44,408 nucleotides of DNA from Planctomycetaceae bacterium (lineage in GTDB: Bacteria; Planctomycetota; Planctomycetia; Pirellulales; Thermoguttaceae): NCBI GenBank assembly GCA_012719125.1, contig JAAYAY010000190.1:1-44408 (forward strand), read 5' to 3'. The position numbers and the translations under genes were made by a program. The notes beneath the pieces were generated by a model that was not told where the DNA came from, did not search any database, and saw only the letters and a program-made list of their open reading frames with translations. This document shows, in pieces, positions 1 to 8,198 of this stretch. Every line of letters begins with the position of its first letter. Positions within the stretch are counted from its first letter, which is position 1.

Positions 1-20
1 AGGGCGGGTAAATGGCCCGC

Positions 21-52
21 GCGGCCCTGGCGGCGTCCAACCCCAGGGCCGC
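21..52 (+). terminator. GC-rich hairpin, possible terminator of an upstream gene
   Basis: A perfect 10-bp stem (GCGGCCCTGG at 21-30 and its complement at 43-52) encloses a 12-base loop. It is followed by the pyrimidine-rich run CTTCTTCTCCC rather than a clean T tract. It could end a gene lying left of the window. The missing U tract keeps confidence low. Confidence 0.35.
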
Positions 53-500
53 CTTCTTCTCCCACCCATTTATTTGCCCTGCCATTCCTCAAAAAAACCT
101 CTTCACACCAGCGACAATCATCCAGCTCTACCCACTAAAAACCCGGAATACCCGTTTGTTTGAACACCCCCGATTGAGCGATGGTCCCAAGAATACGGGC
201 TTCCGTCGTCGGCCCTCGTTCATTGAATCGGCAAGCTTCGACAGGAGACGTGTGGGCACTTGAACAAGCGGCCGAGGCGCCGGATTTCAGACGCTGGCCG
301 GCTCATGAGGTTGCCGACGATCTCTTCGTTCATCGCTCCATGCAGACAAACCCGACAAATCTGCCGCCGGCCCTTGAGACCGGCCCGTCGCCGCATTAGG
401 CTCGAAGGGGCGAGCGTCAACATGAACCACAGCACAGATCCCGTAGTGCCTGACGCTGAACCGGAACACAACTCAACTAACATTCAAACCGAGTAACACC
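53..500. other. Intergenic leader, no gene recognised
   Basis: Several short overlapping reading frames exist on both strands, but none has a recognisable protein pattern or a convincing ribosome site. The stretch presumably holds the promoter of the gene starting at 501. I could not pick out a convincing -35/-10 pair. Confidence 0.5.
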
Positions 501-1403
501 ATGACTCATCGAATTCTTCTGGCGACGTTGCTGGCTGCGATCAACCTGGCGACCTGTGCCGCCCAGGACACCAAGCCCGCTTTCCAGGCCCGGCAAGCCG
601 GGCGGGCGGCGGCGGAGAAACTCGACTGGCAGATCGCCGTGGCGGCCTACTCCTTCCGCCAGTTCACCTTCTTCGAAACGGTCGACAAGGTCGCCGACCT
701 GGGAGTCAACCTGATCGAAGGGTTCAACTTCCAGAAGATCAGCGGCGACATCCCGGGCAAACTCAATCCGCTCACGATGTCGGACGATGACATGGAGAAG
801 GTGCGAGACAAGCTGCGGCAGTCGGGCGTGACCATGATCGCACTCTACTACGGGAGCTTCCCCGCCGACGAGGCACAATGCCGAACCGTCTTCCAAAGGA
901 GCAAGGAACTCGGCGTCAAGTACTTCGTCAGCGAGCCCAAACCCGAGCTATTGCCGATGCTCGACAAACTGGCCCAGGAATACGGAATGATCGTCGGGCT
1001 GCACGGCCACGACAAGAAAAGTTCTCCCAATACCTGGCACCCGGAACTGGTGGTCAAACAGTGCCAACCTTTCTCGGCGGCCATTGGCGCCTTCAGCGAT
1101 ACCGGCCATTGGCTCCGGTCGGAACTGGAACCCTCCGAGGGGGTCGAGATCCTGAAGGACCGGATCGTCGGTTTCGAGCTCCACGACCTGCATGCTTTCG
1201 ACCCTTCGGGGCACGATGTTCCACTGGGAACCGGCGTCGGCAAGATGGCAAAGATGCTGGAAACGGTGGCCAAGGTCAAGCAGGGACCGGTGCTCATGAG
1301 CATCGAATACGTCTCCAATCCGGACAACCCCTCGCAGGACGTAAAACAATGCCTCGAATTTTTGGACGGCCAGGCGATCCGTCTGGCCAACTCCGCCCCG
1401 TGA
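501..1403 (+). CDS. Secreted sugar phosphate isomerase/epimerase-like TIM barrel
   Basis: A 300-residue protein. Residues 1-21 look like a signal peptide ending CAA before QDTKPA, so the enzyme is probably exported. The rest has the pattern of the AP-endonuclease-2/xylose-isomerase-like barrel: 'AAYSFRQFTFFETVDKVADL' near 48, E73 in 'LIEGF', H170 in 'LHGHD', D200 and H203 in 'SDTGHW', H228 in 'ELHD' and E269 in 'SIEY'. These are plausible metal ligands. Family members isomerise or epimerise sugars or hydroxypyruvate-type substrates; the substrate cannot be read from sequence. Exported versions are common in planctomycetes (family knowledge). The start at 501 follows a weak GAG and places the signal peptide correctly. 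An 84-bp gap separates it from the ceramidase-like genes, so co-transcription is possible. Confidence 0.8.
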   Translation: MTHRILLATLLAAINLATCAAQDTKPAFQARQAGRAAAEKLDWQIAVAAYSFRQFTFFETVDKVADLGVNLIEGFNFQKISGDIPGKLNPLTMSDDDMEKVRDKLRQSGVTMIALYYGSFPADEAQCRTVFQRSKELGVKYFVSEPKPELLPMLDKLAQEYGMIVGLHGHDKKSSPNTWHPELVVKQCQPFSAAIGAFSDTGHWLRSELEPSEGVEILKDRIVGFELHDLHAFDPSGHDVPLGTGVGKMAKMLETVAKVKQGPVLMSIEYVSNPDNPSQDVKQCLEFLDGQAIRLANSAP

Positions 1404-1428
1404 GACGCCGCACACTAGGCCGAAGCGC

Positions 1429-1461
1429 TGTCGCTGCATCCGGCCTGTGAGGACAGCGACA
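1429..1461 (+). terminator. Short hairpin between genes
   Basis: An 8-bp perfect stem, TGTCGCTG at 1429-1436 with CAGCGACA at 1454-1461, lies between the isomerase-like gene and the first ceramidase-like gene. No T tract follows. It may attenuate transcription or be incidental. Confidence 0.2.
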
Positions 1462-1487
1462 ATCTCCCAAGAAAGAAGAGCCTTGCC

Positions 1488-2987
1488 ATGAACGCCGTCT
1501 ACCGCGTCACCCTCTCGCTTCTGCTGGTCGCCGCCGTTTCTGCCGCACCCCAGGCACTCGCCGCAACGCTCTACGTCGGTGCGGCGAGTTGCGACATCAC
1601 CCCCGAGATGCCGTCGTTCCTTGCCGGCCAGTTCGCGGCCCGCGTATCAAAAGGAGTTGAATACCCCTTGACTGCCAATATCGTGGCGCTGGAGTCGCGG
1701 GAGGGCGACCGGTCGCTCGATTCGGCACTGATCATCAACGTCGACGTCGCTGTGGTCCGGGCCAGTTTTCTGCTGCCGGTGCGGGAAGGGATTCTGCAGC
1801 ACTTGCCGGATTTCGACGCCGGCAAGTTGATCATCGCCGCCACCCACACTCATTCCGCCCCTCCGAGCAAGGACGGCCATTTCAAACAGCAGGAAGGGGT
1901 TCAGGTGCCGTCGGACTACGTGAAGTTTGCCGCCTCCCGCATCGGCCCCGCTGCCAAGCAGGCCTAGGACGAACGAAGACCGGCCCGGTTCTCCTACGGC
2001 TTGGGACACGCCGTCGTCGCCTACAATCGCCGGGCCGTTTACGCCGACGGCAGCGCCGTGATGTATGGGAAGACCAACGATCCGAGCTTCCGGGCCATCG
2101 AGGGGATGGAAGACCACGACGTCAACTCCATGTTCTTCTGGGACATGAACGACAAGCTGCTGGTAATGCTCGTCAACGTCTCCTGCCCGTCGCAGGAGGT
2201 GGAGAGCAATCGCTTGCTCTCATCCGACTATTGGGGACCGACCCGAGACCAACTCCGAAAGAAGTACGGTCAGCACCTGGTCGTCGTGGGATTGTGCGGC
2301 GCTGCGGGCGATCAGTCGCCCCACCTCCGCTATCGCCAGGCCGCCGACGACCGTATGACCAATCTGCGGAAGCTGGACCGGCTGCAGGAGATCGCCCGGC
2401 GGATCGTCCGCGGAGTCGACGAGGTGTACGACGTCGTTCAGAACGCCAAAGAGGAGAACGTGGTTCTGAAACACCAGCACGCGGTCCTCGACCTTCCGCA
2501 GCGCATCGTCACCGAGGCGGAGTACGCCGCCTGCAAGGCCGAGGCCGAACGTCTGAAGGCGAGTCCCGGCGACGGGCGGGGCAACTGGAACGCCCGGGTT
2601 GTCGCCCGGTACGAGAAGCTCAAGAGCGATCCCCATCCGGTGCTCCCAACGCCCGTCAACGTTCTCCGCATCGGCGACACGGTCCTCTGCACCAACCAGT
2701 TCGAGTTGTATACCGATTTTGCGATCCAGATCAAAGCCCGGTCGAAGGCCGTCCAAACCTTCGTCGTGCAGTTGGCCAACGGGGCCGCCCAACCCCAGCC
2801 GCCGGACGATGCGTCGGAAGACGACAAGAACGACTGGCATTACGCCTCCGGCGGAACCTACCTCCCCTCGGAGCGGGCCGCCAAGGGGGGCGGCTACGGC
2901 GCCGTGATCCAGAGCAACGTGGTCGGCCCCGAAGGGGGCCAGGTGCTGGTGGAGAAAACGCTCGAGATGATCAATGCGATGTTCTGA
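1488..2987 (+). pseudogene. Neutral ceramidase-like secreted protein, copy 1, interrupted by an in-frame amber codon
   Basis: From the ATG at 1488 the frame encodes a signal peptide (residues 1-26, ending ALAA) and the N-terminal part of a neutral/alkaline non-lysosomal ceramidase-like domain, including the 'ATHTHSAP' zinc-site motif. TAG at 1965-1967 stops it after 159 residues. The same frame then stays open to the TGA at 2985-2987 and continues the family sequence without a gap. In the tandem copy (3069-4526) the aligned codon is TGG (Trp161), so one G-to-A change explains the stop. Unbroken length would be 499 codons, against 485 in copy 2. A 14-residue insert (about 'AAQPQPPDDASEDD') near 2785-2830 is absent from copy 2. 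It is either a young pseudogene, a sequencing or assembly error, or read through. The downstream part could also start internally near 2001. Confidence 0.8.
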
Positions 2988-3068
2988 AAGTGGATCGGCC
3001 TGTTGTATCACGCTGAATGAGCGTGGAAGAGATACGTTCCACTTCGATTTCCACAAGAAAGGTTTCCC

Positions 3069-4526
3069 ATGAACGCCGTCTACCGCGTCACCCTCTCACT
3101 TCTGCTGGTCGCCGTCGTTTCTGCCGCACCCCAAGCGGGCGCCGCAACACTCTACGTCGGCGCCGCAAGCTGCGACATCACCCCCGATCAGCCCGTGTTC
3201 CTCTCCGGGCAATTCTACGCCCGCGTGTCCAAGGGCGTGTCCTGCCCCATCACGGCCAACATTCTCATCCTGGAATCCCGCGACGGCGACAAGTCTCTTG
3301 AGCAGGCGATCGTGATCAGCATGGACACCGTCGTCATTCGCGAACCCTTCTCGGCGGTTTTCAAGGAGGCGATGGCCAAGGCCCTCCCCGAGGTCGATTT
3401 CAACAAAGTGATCCTCGCCGCGACGCACACCCACTCCGCGCCCTGTCAGACCGACGGCCAATACGAGTCCGATGATCCCAACGTCATGCAGCCGTCGAAG
3501 TACAACGCCTTTGCCGCCGAGAAGATGGCGGCGGCCGCCGCCGAGACCTGGAAGAACCGCCGGCCGGCGAAGTTCTCCTACGGTCTCGGGCACGCGGTGG
3601 TCGCCTACAATCGCCGGGCTGTCTACGCCGACGGCACGGCCGTAATGTACGGCAAGACGAACGACCCCAACTTCCGCGCCATTGAAGGGATGGAAGACCA
3701 CGACGTCAACAGCATGTTCTTCTGCGACATGGATGACAAGCTCGTGGCGATGCTCGTCAACGTCTCCTGCCCGTCGCAGGAGGTGGAGCACAGCGATACG
3801 GTCGACGCGGACTACTGGGGCGAGGTCCGCAAGGGCCTGCACAAGGCCTATGGAGAAGAGGTGGTCGTTGTCGGGCTCTGCGGCGCCGGCGGCGATATGT
3901 CGCCCCACTTGCGCTACCGGCAGGCCGCCGACGACCGGATGAGGGAGTTGCGCAAACTGAGCCGGAACGAGGAGATCGCCCGCCGCGTCGTCCGGGGCGT
4001 CGACGAGGCCTTCGAAGTTGTGAAAGACCACAAGGCGGCCGACGTGGTTCTGAAGCAGCAGTCCAAGGTTCTGGAACTCCCCGAGCGGATCGTCACCAAG
4101 GCGGAGTACGAATCGTGCAAGGCCGAGGCGGAGAAGCTGTTGAAGCAGGCGGCGGAGACCGGCGACCGGGGCGCTCGGGGAAAGGGGAATTGGAACGCCC
4201 GGATTGCCGCCCGCTACGAGAAGCTGGCCGAGAATCCGCACCCCATGTTCGCGACGCAGGTGAACGTCTTGCGGATCGGCGACGCGGTGATCTGCACCAA
4301 CGCTTTTGAGCTCTACACCGATTTCGGGATCCAGATGAAGGCGCGGAGCAAGGCGAATCTGACCTTCGTCGTCCAGTTGGCCAACGGCGGCGGAACCTAC
4401 CTCCCCTCCGAGCGGGCCGTCAAGGGCGGCGGCTACGGCGCCGTGATCCAGAGCAACACGGTCGGACCCGAAGGGGGCCAGGTGCTGGTAGAAGAAACGC
4501 TGAACATGATCAACAGCATGTTCTGA
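3069..4526 (+). CDS. Neutral/alkaline ceramidase-like secreted protein, copy 2 (intact)
   Basis: A 485-residue intact tandem paralogue of the broken gene just upstream. Residues 1-26 form a signal peptide ('LLLVAVVSAAPQAGAA'), so it acts outside the cytoplasm. The mature protein starts with 'TLYVGAASCDITP' and carries 'ATHTHSAP' (H120, H122), matching the N-terminal catalytic domain of neutral ceramidase, which hydrolyses the N-acyl bond of ceramide using zinc. Planctomycete members of this family are often annotated this way without biochemical proof; they lack the long C-terminal immunoglobulin-like domain of true ceramidases (family knowledge). AGAAAGG lies 8 bases before the ATG. The 81-bp gap after copy 1 contains two small alternative hairpins (3009-3025 and 3022-3042). 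The substrate remains open: another amide or an ester is possible. Confidence 0.75.
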   Translation: MNAVYRVTLSLLLVAVVSAAPQAGAATLYVGAASCDITPDQPVFLSGQFYARVSKGVSCPITANILILESRDGDKSLEQAIVISMDTVVIREPFSAVFKEAMAKALPEVDFNKVILAATHTHSAPCQTDGQYESDDPNVMQPSKYNAFAAEKMAAAAAETWKNRRPAKFSYGLGHAVVAYNRRAVYADGTAVMYGKTNDPNFRAIEGMEDHDVNSMFFCDMDDKLVAMLVNVSCPSQEVEHSDTVDADYWGEVRKGLHKAYGEEVVVVGLCGAGGDMSPHLRYRQAADDRMRELRKLSRNEEIARRVVRGVDEAFEVVKDHKAADVVLKQQSKVLELPERIVTKAEYESCKAEAEKLLKQAAETGDRGARGKGNWNARIAARYEKLAENPHPMFATQVNVLRIGDAVICTNAFELYTDFGIQMKARSKANLTFVVQLANGGGTYLPSERAVKGGGYGAVIQSNTVGPEGGQVLVEETLNMINSMF

Positions 4527-4559
4527 AAAGCCGTAGCTTGGCTCTCCAGAGCCGAGCAG
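4524..4559. repeat. Short palindromic repeat, copy 1 (GGCTCTCCAGAGCC core)
   Basis: The core GGCTCTCCAGAGCC at 4540-4553 can fold into a hairpin. The whole unit, starting TGAAAAG and containing GTAG.TTGGCTCTCC, recurs at 10422-10457 with few changes. The first three bases are the stop codon of the ceramidase-like gene. This is an interspersed palindrome of the kind seen between planctomycete genes. Confidence 0.7.
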
Positions 4560-4619
4560 AAGCGACGCCTGCAATCCTGCTACCCCGGATTATCCATCAA
4601 CGACACATGCGGCTCGTAC

Positions 4620-4690
4620 GTCATTCCCGCGAAGGCGGGAATCCAGTGACGTTTGCCGAGTGTCTGGATTTCCGCCTTCGCGGGAATGAC
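4620..4690. repeat. Inverted pair of ATTCCC-N8-GGGAAT-type palindromes
   Basis: The left arm (4620-4647) starts GTCATTCCCGCGAAGGCGGG and ends near CCAGT; the right arm (4664-4690) is its near-complement, ending CGCGGGAATGAC. The left arm contains ATTCCC-N8-GGGAAT, the same form as the dRS3 repeats of Neisseria and similar elements in many genomes. The arms can form a long hairpin with a 16-base loop. It sits between the ceramidase-like gene and the SorC promoter and could act as a bidirectional stop or be a non-autonomous mobile unit. Confidence 0.75.
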
Positions 4691-4768
4691 GGGTGAAGGA
4701 CCGCGGGAATCCTTCCGGGAATCACGCAAGGCCATTTAGGTGTTCCCCGGCCACGAGTCTCTCAACTC

Positions 4769-4797
4769 TTGACATGGGATTCGAGGGGAACTAGCCT
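4769..4797 (+). promoter_or_regulatory. Sigma-70-like promoter of the SorC regulator and glycerophosphate genes
   Basis: A perfect -35 box TTGACA (4769-4774) is separated by 17 bases from TAGCCT (4792-4797), which keeps the first, second and last bases of the -10 consensus. A start near 4804 would put the perfect palindrome at 4819-4834 just downstream, where a bound repressor would block transcription. The leader would be about 60 bases. Confidence 0.6.
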
Positions 4798-4818
4798 AAG
4801 GGGAGTTGAATTGGGATC

Positions 4819-4834
4819 GTGAATATCTATTCAC
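4819..4834. promoter_or_regulatory. Perfect palindrome, likely operator of the SorC-family regulator
   Basis: GTGAATATCTATTCAC is a perfect 7-2-7 inverted repeat. It lies about 15 bases after the predicted start site and 30 bases before the regulator's ATG, as expected for an autoregulatory operator. No second perfect copy was found by eye elsewhere in the window. Binding by the adjacent regulator is inference. Confidence 0.6.
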
Positions 4835-4864
4835 GCCCGTCGCCGGTTCGTTCTGAGGCCTGCC

Positions 4865-5818
4865 ATGGCGGAAGACCAGTATTCGGACGAGATGCTCCTC
4901 CAAATCGCGCGGCTTTACTACGTGGACGGGTTGCCGCAGACGAACGTGGCACGACTGGCCAATGTGTCGCAGGCCAAGGTCTCGCGACTGTTGGCCAAGG
5001 CTCGCGAGCGAGGCATTGTGCGGATCACCGTGGCCGAGTACAACCCGCGGGACCACGAACTCGAAATCGAGTTGGAGAGCCGTCTGGGGCTTCGGCAGGC
5101 TGTGGTCGTGAAGACGGCCAAGGGGCTTAATGCAGTGGAGCTGCGGCAGAGCCTGACGCACTTTGCGGCCCCGTGGGTCGCCCGCTGGCTTCCGCCTCAC
5201 GGTACGGTGGCCATTGCCGGCGGCCGGACGATGCAGTGGCTCATTCACAACATGACCGCCCCGCCGGGCGCCGAAGGGATGACCGTGGTGCAGGCGATGG
5301 GCAACATCGACGCCAGCGTCGGCCCCTACGACGCGCTTGAGTTGGGACGCGTTCTGGCCAAACGTTGGTGTGGCCGGTTCTTTATTCTCAACACACCCGC
5401 CCTTCTGCCTGATGCGAAAACGCGCCGGACCTTGCTCGGACTGGAATCGGTCTGTTCCGTCGTGGAGCGATTGCACGGCGCCGAGGCCGCACTCGTGGGG
5501 GTCGGAACGCTGCACAATTCGGTCTTCATGGAGCGCGGCGTCCTCACGGACAAGGATACGGAGCGACTGACCAAGGCGGGAGCCGTCGGTGAGATTTGCG
5601 GACGGTTCTACAACCGCAACGGCGACGAGTGTCAGACACCCTACCGCGAACGTGTCATCAGCATCGAATTCGACGATCTCCGGCACGCCGAGGAATCGAT
5701 TGCCGTGGTTTCGGGGAGCGATCGTACGGAGGCCATCCTCGGAGCGCTGCGAGGCGGATTGATCAAGTCGCTGGTGATCGATCGGGCGGGAGCGGTCGCC
5801 CTGCTCGAAGCCAATTAG
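4865..5818 (+). CDS. SorC/DeoR-type sugar-binding transcriptional regulator
   Basis: A 317-residue regulator. Residues about 10-55 form the winged-helix HTH ('LLQIARLYYVDGLPQTNVA', then 'VSQAKVSRLLAKARERGIV'), typical of SorC-family proteins. From about 60 onward is the sugar-phosphate-binding domain: 'ELESRLGLRQAVVV', 'VAIAGGRTMQWLI', 'GVGTLHNSVF' and a C-terminal 'GGLIKSLVIDRAGAVALL'. Such proteins sense phosphorylated sugars or polyols and control the adjoining operon. It is the first gene of a same-strand series with gaps of 23 and 8 bp to the next two genes, so it probably controls glycerophosphodiester use. The likely effector is a glycerol phosphate or dihydroxyacetone phosphate (inference). 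The ATG at 4865 was preferred because the HTH begins close to it. Promoter and palindrome lie directly upstream. Confidence 0.9.
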   Translation: MAEDQYSDEMLLQIARLYYVDGLPQTNVARLANVSQAKVSRLLAKARERGIVRITVAEYNPRDHELEIELESRLGLRQAVVVKTAKGLNAVELRQSLTHFAAPWVARWLPPHGTVAIAGGRTMQWLIHNMTAPPGAEGMTVVQAMGNIDASVGPYDALELGRVLAKRWCGRFFILNTPALLPDAKTRRTLLGLESVCSVVERLHGAEAALVGVGTLHNSVFMERGVLTDKDTERLTKAGAVGEICGRFYNRNGDECQTPYRERVISIEFDDLRHAEESIAVVSGSDRTEAILGALRGGLIKSLVIDRAGAVALLEAN

Positions 5819-5841
5819 CAACCAATCGCGAGAACGATGCC

Positions 5842-6801
5842 ATGAAATACCACTTGAGAAGCAGCTTGTCCGTTCTGCTGACGGCGTGCGTCGCGATAGC
5901 GATTCCCACCGCCTGCCTTGGCGCCGATCCGGCCGCAGACCGTCCCGCGGTGCCGAAGAGCGACTGGAACGTCCGCGACCACATCCCGCTGGACGAGATC
6001 ACGGTGCAGAGCCACCGCGGGGCGGGAAAGCTGGCCCCGGAGAACACGGTCGAGGCCTTCCAACTCGCGTGGAAGCTCGGCACCGTGCCGGAAGCCGATC
6101 TGCGGACGACCAAAGACGACGTGATCGTGGCGTTTCACGACACCAACTTCAAGCGGCTGGTGAAGGACGCCGGTCCCGAACTGAAATCGAAGGGTATTGA
6201 GGACCTCGATTGGGCCGACGTCCAACACCTGGACGTCGGGTCGTGGATGGGGCAGGAATTCGCCGGCTGCCGCGTTCCGTGTCTCGACCAGATTCTCGGA
6301 CTGTTGGCCGGGCAGCCCAAGCGGCGCCTGTATCTGGACATCAAGAACATCGACCTCGCTCGTCTTGCCAAGGCCGTCCGAACGGCGGGAGTTGAATCAC
6401 AGGTGATTCTGGCCAGCACGGACTACGAGTTGATTCGCCGATGGAAGGACGTCGCGCCGGCGGCCGGGACGCTTCACTGGATGGGCGGCACCGAGGAGGA
6501 ATTGGCCGAGCGCTTTCGGAAGCTGCGCGAAACGAAGTTCGCCGCCGTCACCCAACTTCAGATCCATGTGCGCACAAAGGAGACCGAGCAAGGAAAGGTC
6601 ATCAGCCCATCCGAGGCGTTCCTCCTGGCCGCGGGACGCGAGTTGCGCCAGCACGGGATCCTGTTCCAGTCCCTTCCCTGGGGTCGATCCGACGCTCAGG
6701 TCTACTGGCAATTGATGGACCTCGGCGTCGCCAGTTTTGCCACCGACTACCCGGATGTGACCATGGAAGCGATCCGCCAATACTACGCGAGAAAGCAATA
6801 G
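5842..6801 (+). CDS. Secreted glycerophosphodiester phosphodiesterase
   Basis: A 319-residue GDPD-family enzyme that hydrolyses glycerophosphodiesters to a glycerol phosphate and an alcohol. The frame is open upstream to 5596, but the ATG at 5842 gives a proper signal peptide (residues 1-28, 'LLTACVAIAIPTACLGA') and follows the regulator by 23 bp. Catalytic motifs are intact: 'HRG' (H58-G60), 'APENT' (E67, N68), 'EADLRTTKD' (E84, D86) and 'HD' (H99, D100). H58 and H99 are the expected general base and acid. Length is normal for a single GDPD domain. It is probably periplasmic, supplying glycerol phosphates to the antiporters encoded downstream. Which phosphodiester side it attacks, and so which glycerophosphate enantiomer is released from glycerophosphoglycerol, cannot be told from sequence. 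Confidence 0.9.
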   Translation: MKYHLRSSLSVLLTACVAIAIPTACLGADPAADRPAVPKSDWNVRDHIPLDEITVQSHRGAGKLAPENTVEAFQLAWKLGTVPEADLRTTKDDVIVAFHDTNFKRLVKDAGPELKSKGIEDLDWADVQHLDVGSWMGQEFAGCRVPCLDQILGLLAGQPKRRLYLDIKNIDLARLAKAVRTAGVESQVILASTDYELIRRWKDVAPAAGTLHWMGGTEEELAERFRKLRETKFAAVTQLQIHVRTKETEQGKVISPSEAFLLAAGRELRQHGILFQSLPWGRSDAQVYWQLMDLGVASFATDYPDVTMEAIRQYYARKQ

Positions 6802-6809
6802 GCTTTGCC

Positions 6810-8198
6810 ATGGCCCAGGACAAACTGTCGGAAGACGAACGGTTGCTCGAAGGCGCCGTGAAGGCCGCGGATCAGACGCGACTGGTTCGCGTCGGCCGGG
6901 GACTGCGGCACGAGGCGGTTTCGGCATTCGAGGAGCTATTTGGCCGGAGTCCCGCAGTGATTGTGGCAGACGGCAATACGTTTGCAGCAGCCGGGCGGGA
7001 CGTCGTCGACAGTTTCCGCCAGGCCGGACATGCGTGCCTGGAGCCCTACGTCTTTGACCTTCCCGACCTGCACGCCGAGTATCCGCACGTGGAAACCGTC
7101 GAGCGGTTTCTGGCTTCTGCGGATGCGATCCCGGTTGCGGTGGGCTCGGGCACGATCAACGACATGACGAAGCTCGCTTCGCACCATCTCGGACGTCCCT
7201 ATCTGTGCGTTGCCACCGCCGCCTCGATGGACGGCTACACGGCCTTTGGCGCCTCGATTACCCGGGAAGGATCGAAGCAGACCTTCAATTGCCCGGCGCC
7301 CAAGGGCGTGGTCGCCGATCTGGAGGTGATCGAAGCGGCGCCCGAGGGGATGAACGCCTCCGGATACGCGGACCTGTTGGCCAAGATCGTTGCCGGCGCC
7401 GACTGGTTGGTGGCCGAGGCGCTCAAGGTCGAACCCGTCGATGCGACGGCCTGGGAAATGATGCACAGCCGGCTCCGCACCTGGGTCGGCAATCCGGACG
7501 GCATTCGGCACGGCGATTCTGAGGCGGTTCATTGCCTGATTCTCGGACTTCTGGTGAGCGGTCTGGCCATGCAATGGACGAGAACCAGTCGCGTAGCTTC
7601 CGGAGCCGACCATCAGTTCAGTCATCTGTGGGACATGCAGAACCATGTTCACAACGGCCGGGCTCCTTCGCACGGATTCAAGGTCGGAATCGGCACACTC
7701 GCCTCTTCGGCACTCTACGAACGGCTCTTCACGCAAGCACTGGACGAGTTGGACGCCGATTCCCTTGCGGCCAGGTGGCCGGAGCTTGACTCGATCGAGG
7801 CCGACATCCGAGCCCGATTCGATCTGCCGGAACTGACGGCCAAGGCGTTGGAGGAGACTGAAGCGAAGTATGTCGATCGCGACGCGATCCGCGAGCAGCT
7901 CTTGCAGGTGCGGGCCGTGTGGCCCGCGCTGCGGGAGCGTCTGCAAGCGCATCTGGTTTCGTTTGACGAGCTGACCGATTGTCTGACGGCGGCAGGCTGT
8001 CCCGTCCGGCCGGAGCAGATTGGGATCTCGCCGGCCCGGTTGCGCGAGAGCTACCGCCAGGCGTATTGCATTCGGCGGCGGTTTACCATCCTCGATTTGG
8101 CCGCTCGCACCCAACTTTTCGAGCCGGCGCTCGAAGAGATCTTCAGTCCTCATGGCCGCTGGCCGATCGACTCTTCCGACGGGAGCCACACCGGATGA
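6810..8198 (+). CDS. egsA: sn-Glycerol-1-phosphate dehydrogenase (AraM/EgsA type)
   Basis: A 462-residue member of the iron-containing alcohol dehydrogenase/G1PDH group, interconverting dihydroxyacetone phosphate and sn-glycerol-1-phosphate with NAD(P)H. Visible motifs: 'VGSGTINDMTK' (nucleotide binding, 111-121), 'CVATAASMDGYTA' (133-145), 'SGYADLLAK' with D188, 'DHQFSHLW' (H268, H272) and 'PSHGFKVGIG' (H288). D188, H268 and H288 are the probable metal ligands. The frame is open far upstream, but the ATG at 6810 lies 8 bp after the phosphodiesterase and gives the family's usual N-terminus. In archaea the enzyme makes lipid backbones; in Bacillus it lies beside the phosphatase gene araL. Here its neighbours are catabolic, so oxidation of imported G1P is a reasonable reading. 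It overlaps the next gene by 4 bases (ATGA), indicating translational coupling. Confidence 0.88.
   Translation: MAQDKLSEDERLLEGAVKAADQTRLVRVGRGLRHEAVSAFEELFGRSPAVIVADGNTFAAAGRDVVDSFRQAGHACLEPYVFDLPDLHAEYPHVETVERFLASADAIPVAVGSGTINDMTKLASHHLGRPYLCVATAASMDGYTAFGASITREGSKQTFNCPAPKGVVADLEVIEAAPEGMNASGYADLLAKIVAGADWLVAEALKVEPVDATAWEMMHSRLRTWVGNPDGIRHGDSEAVHCLILGLLVSGLAMQWTRTSRVASGADHQFSHLWDMQNHVHNGRAPSHGFKVGIGTLASSALYERLFTQALDELDADSLAARWPELDSIEADIRARFDLPELTAKALEETEAKYVDRDAIREQLLQVRAVWPALRERLQAHLVSFDELTDCLTAAGCPVRPEQIGISPARLRESYRQAYCIRRRFTILDLAARTQLFEPALEEIFSPHGRWPIDSSDGSHTG

Noticed and set aside
3096-4574. 492-codon open frame on the - strand
   Set aside because: Antisense to the intact ceramidase-like gene; no motif.
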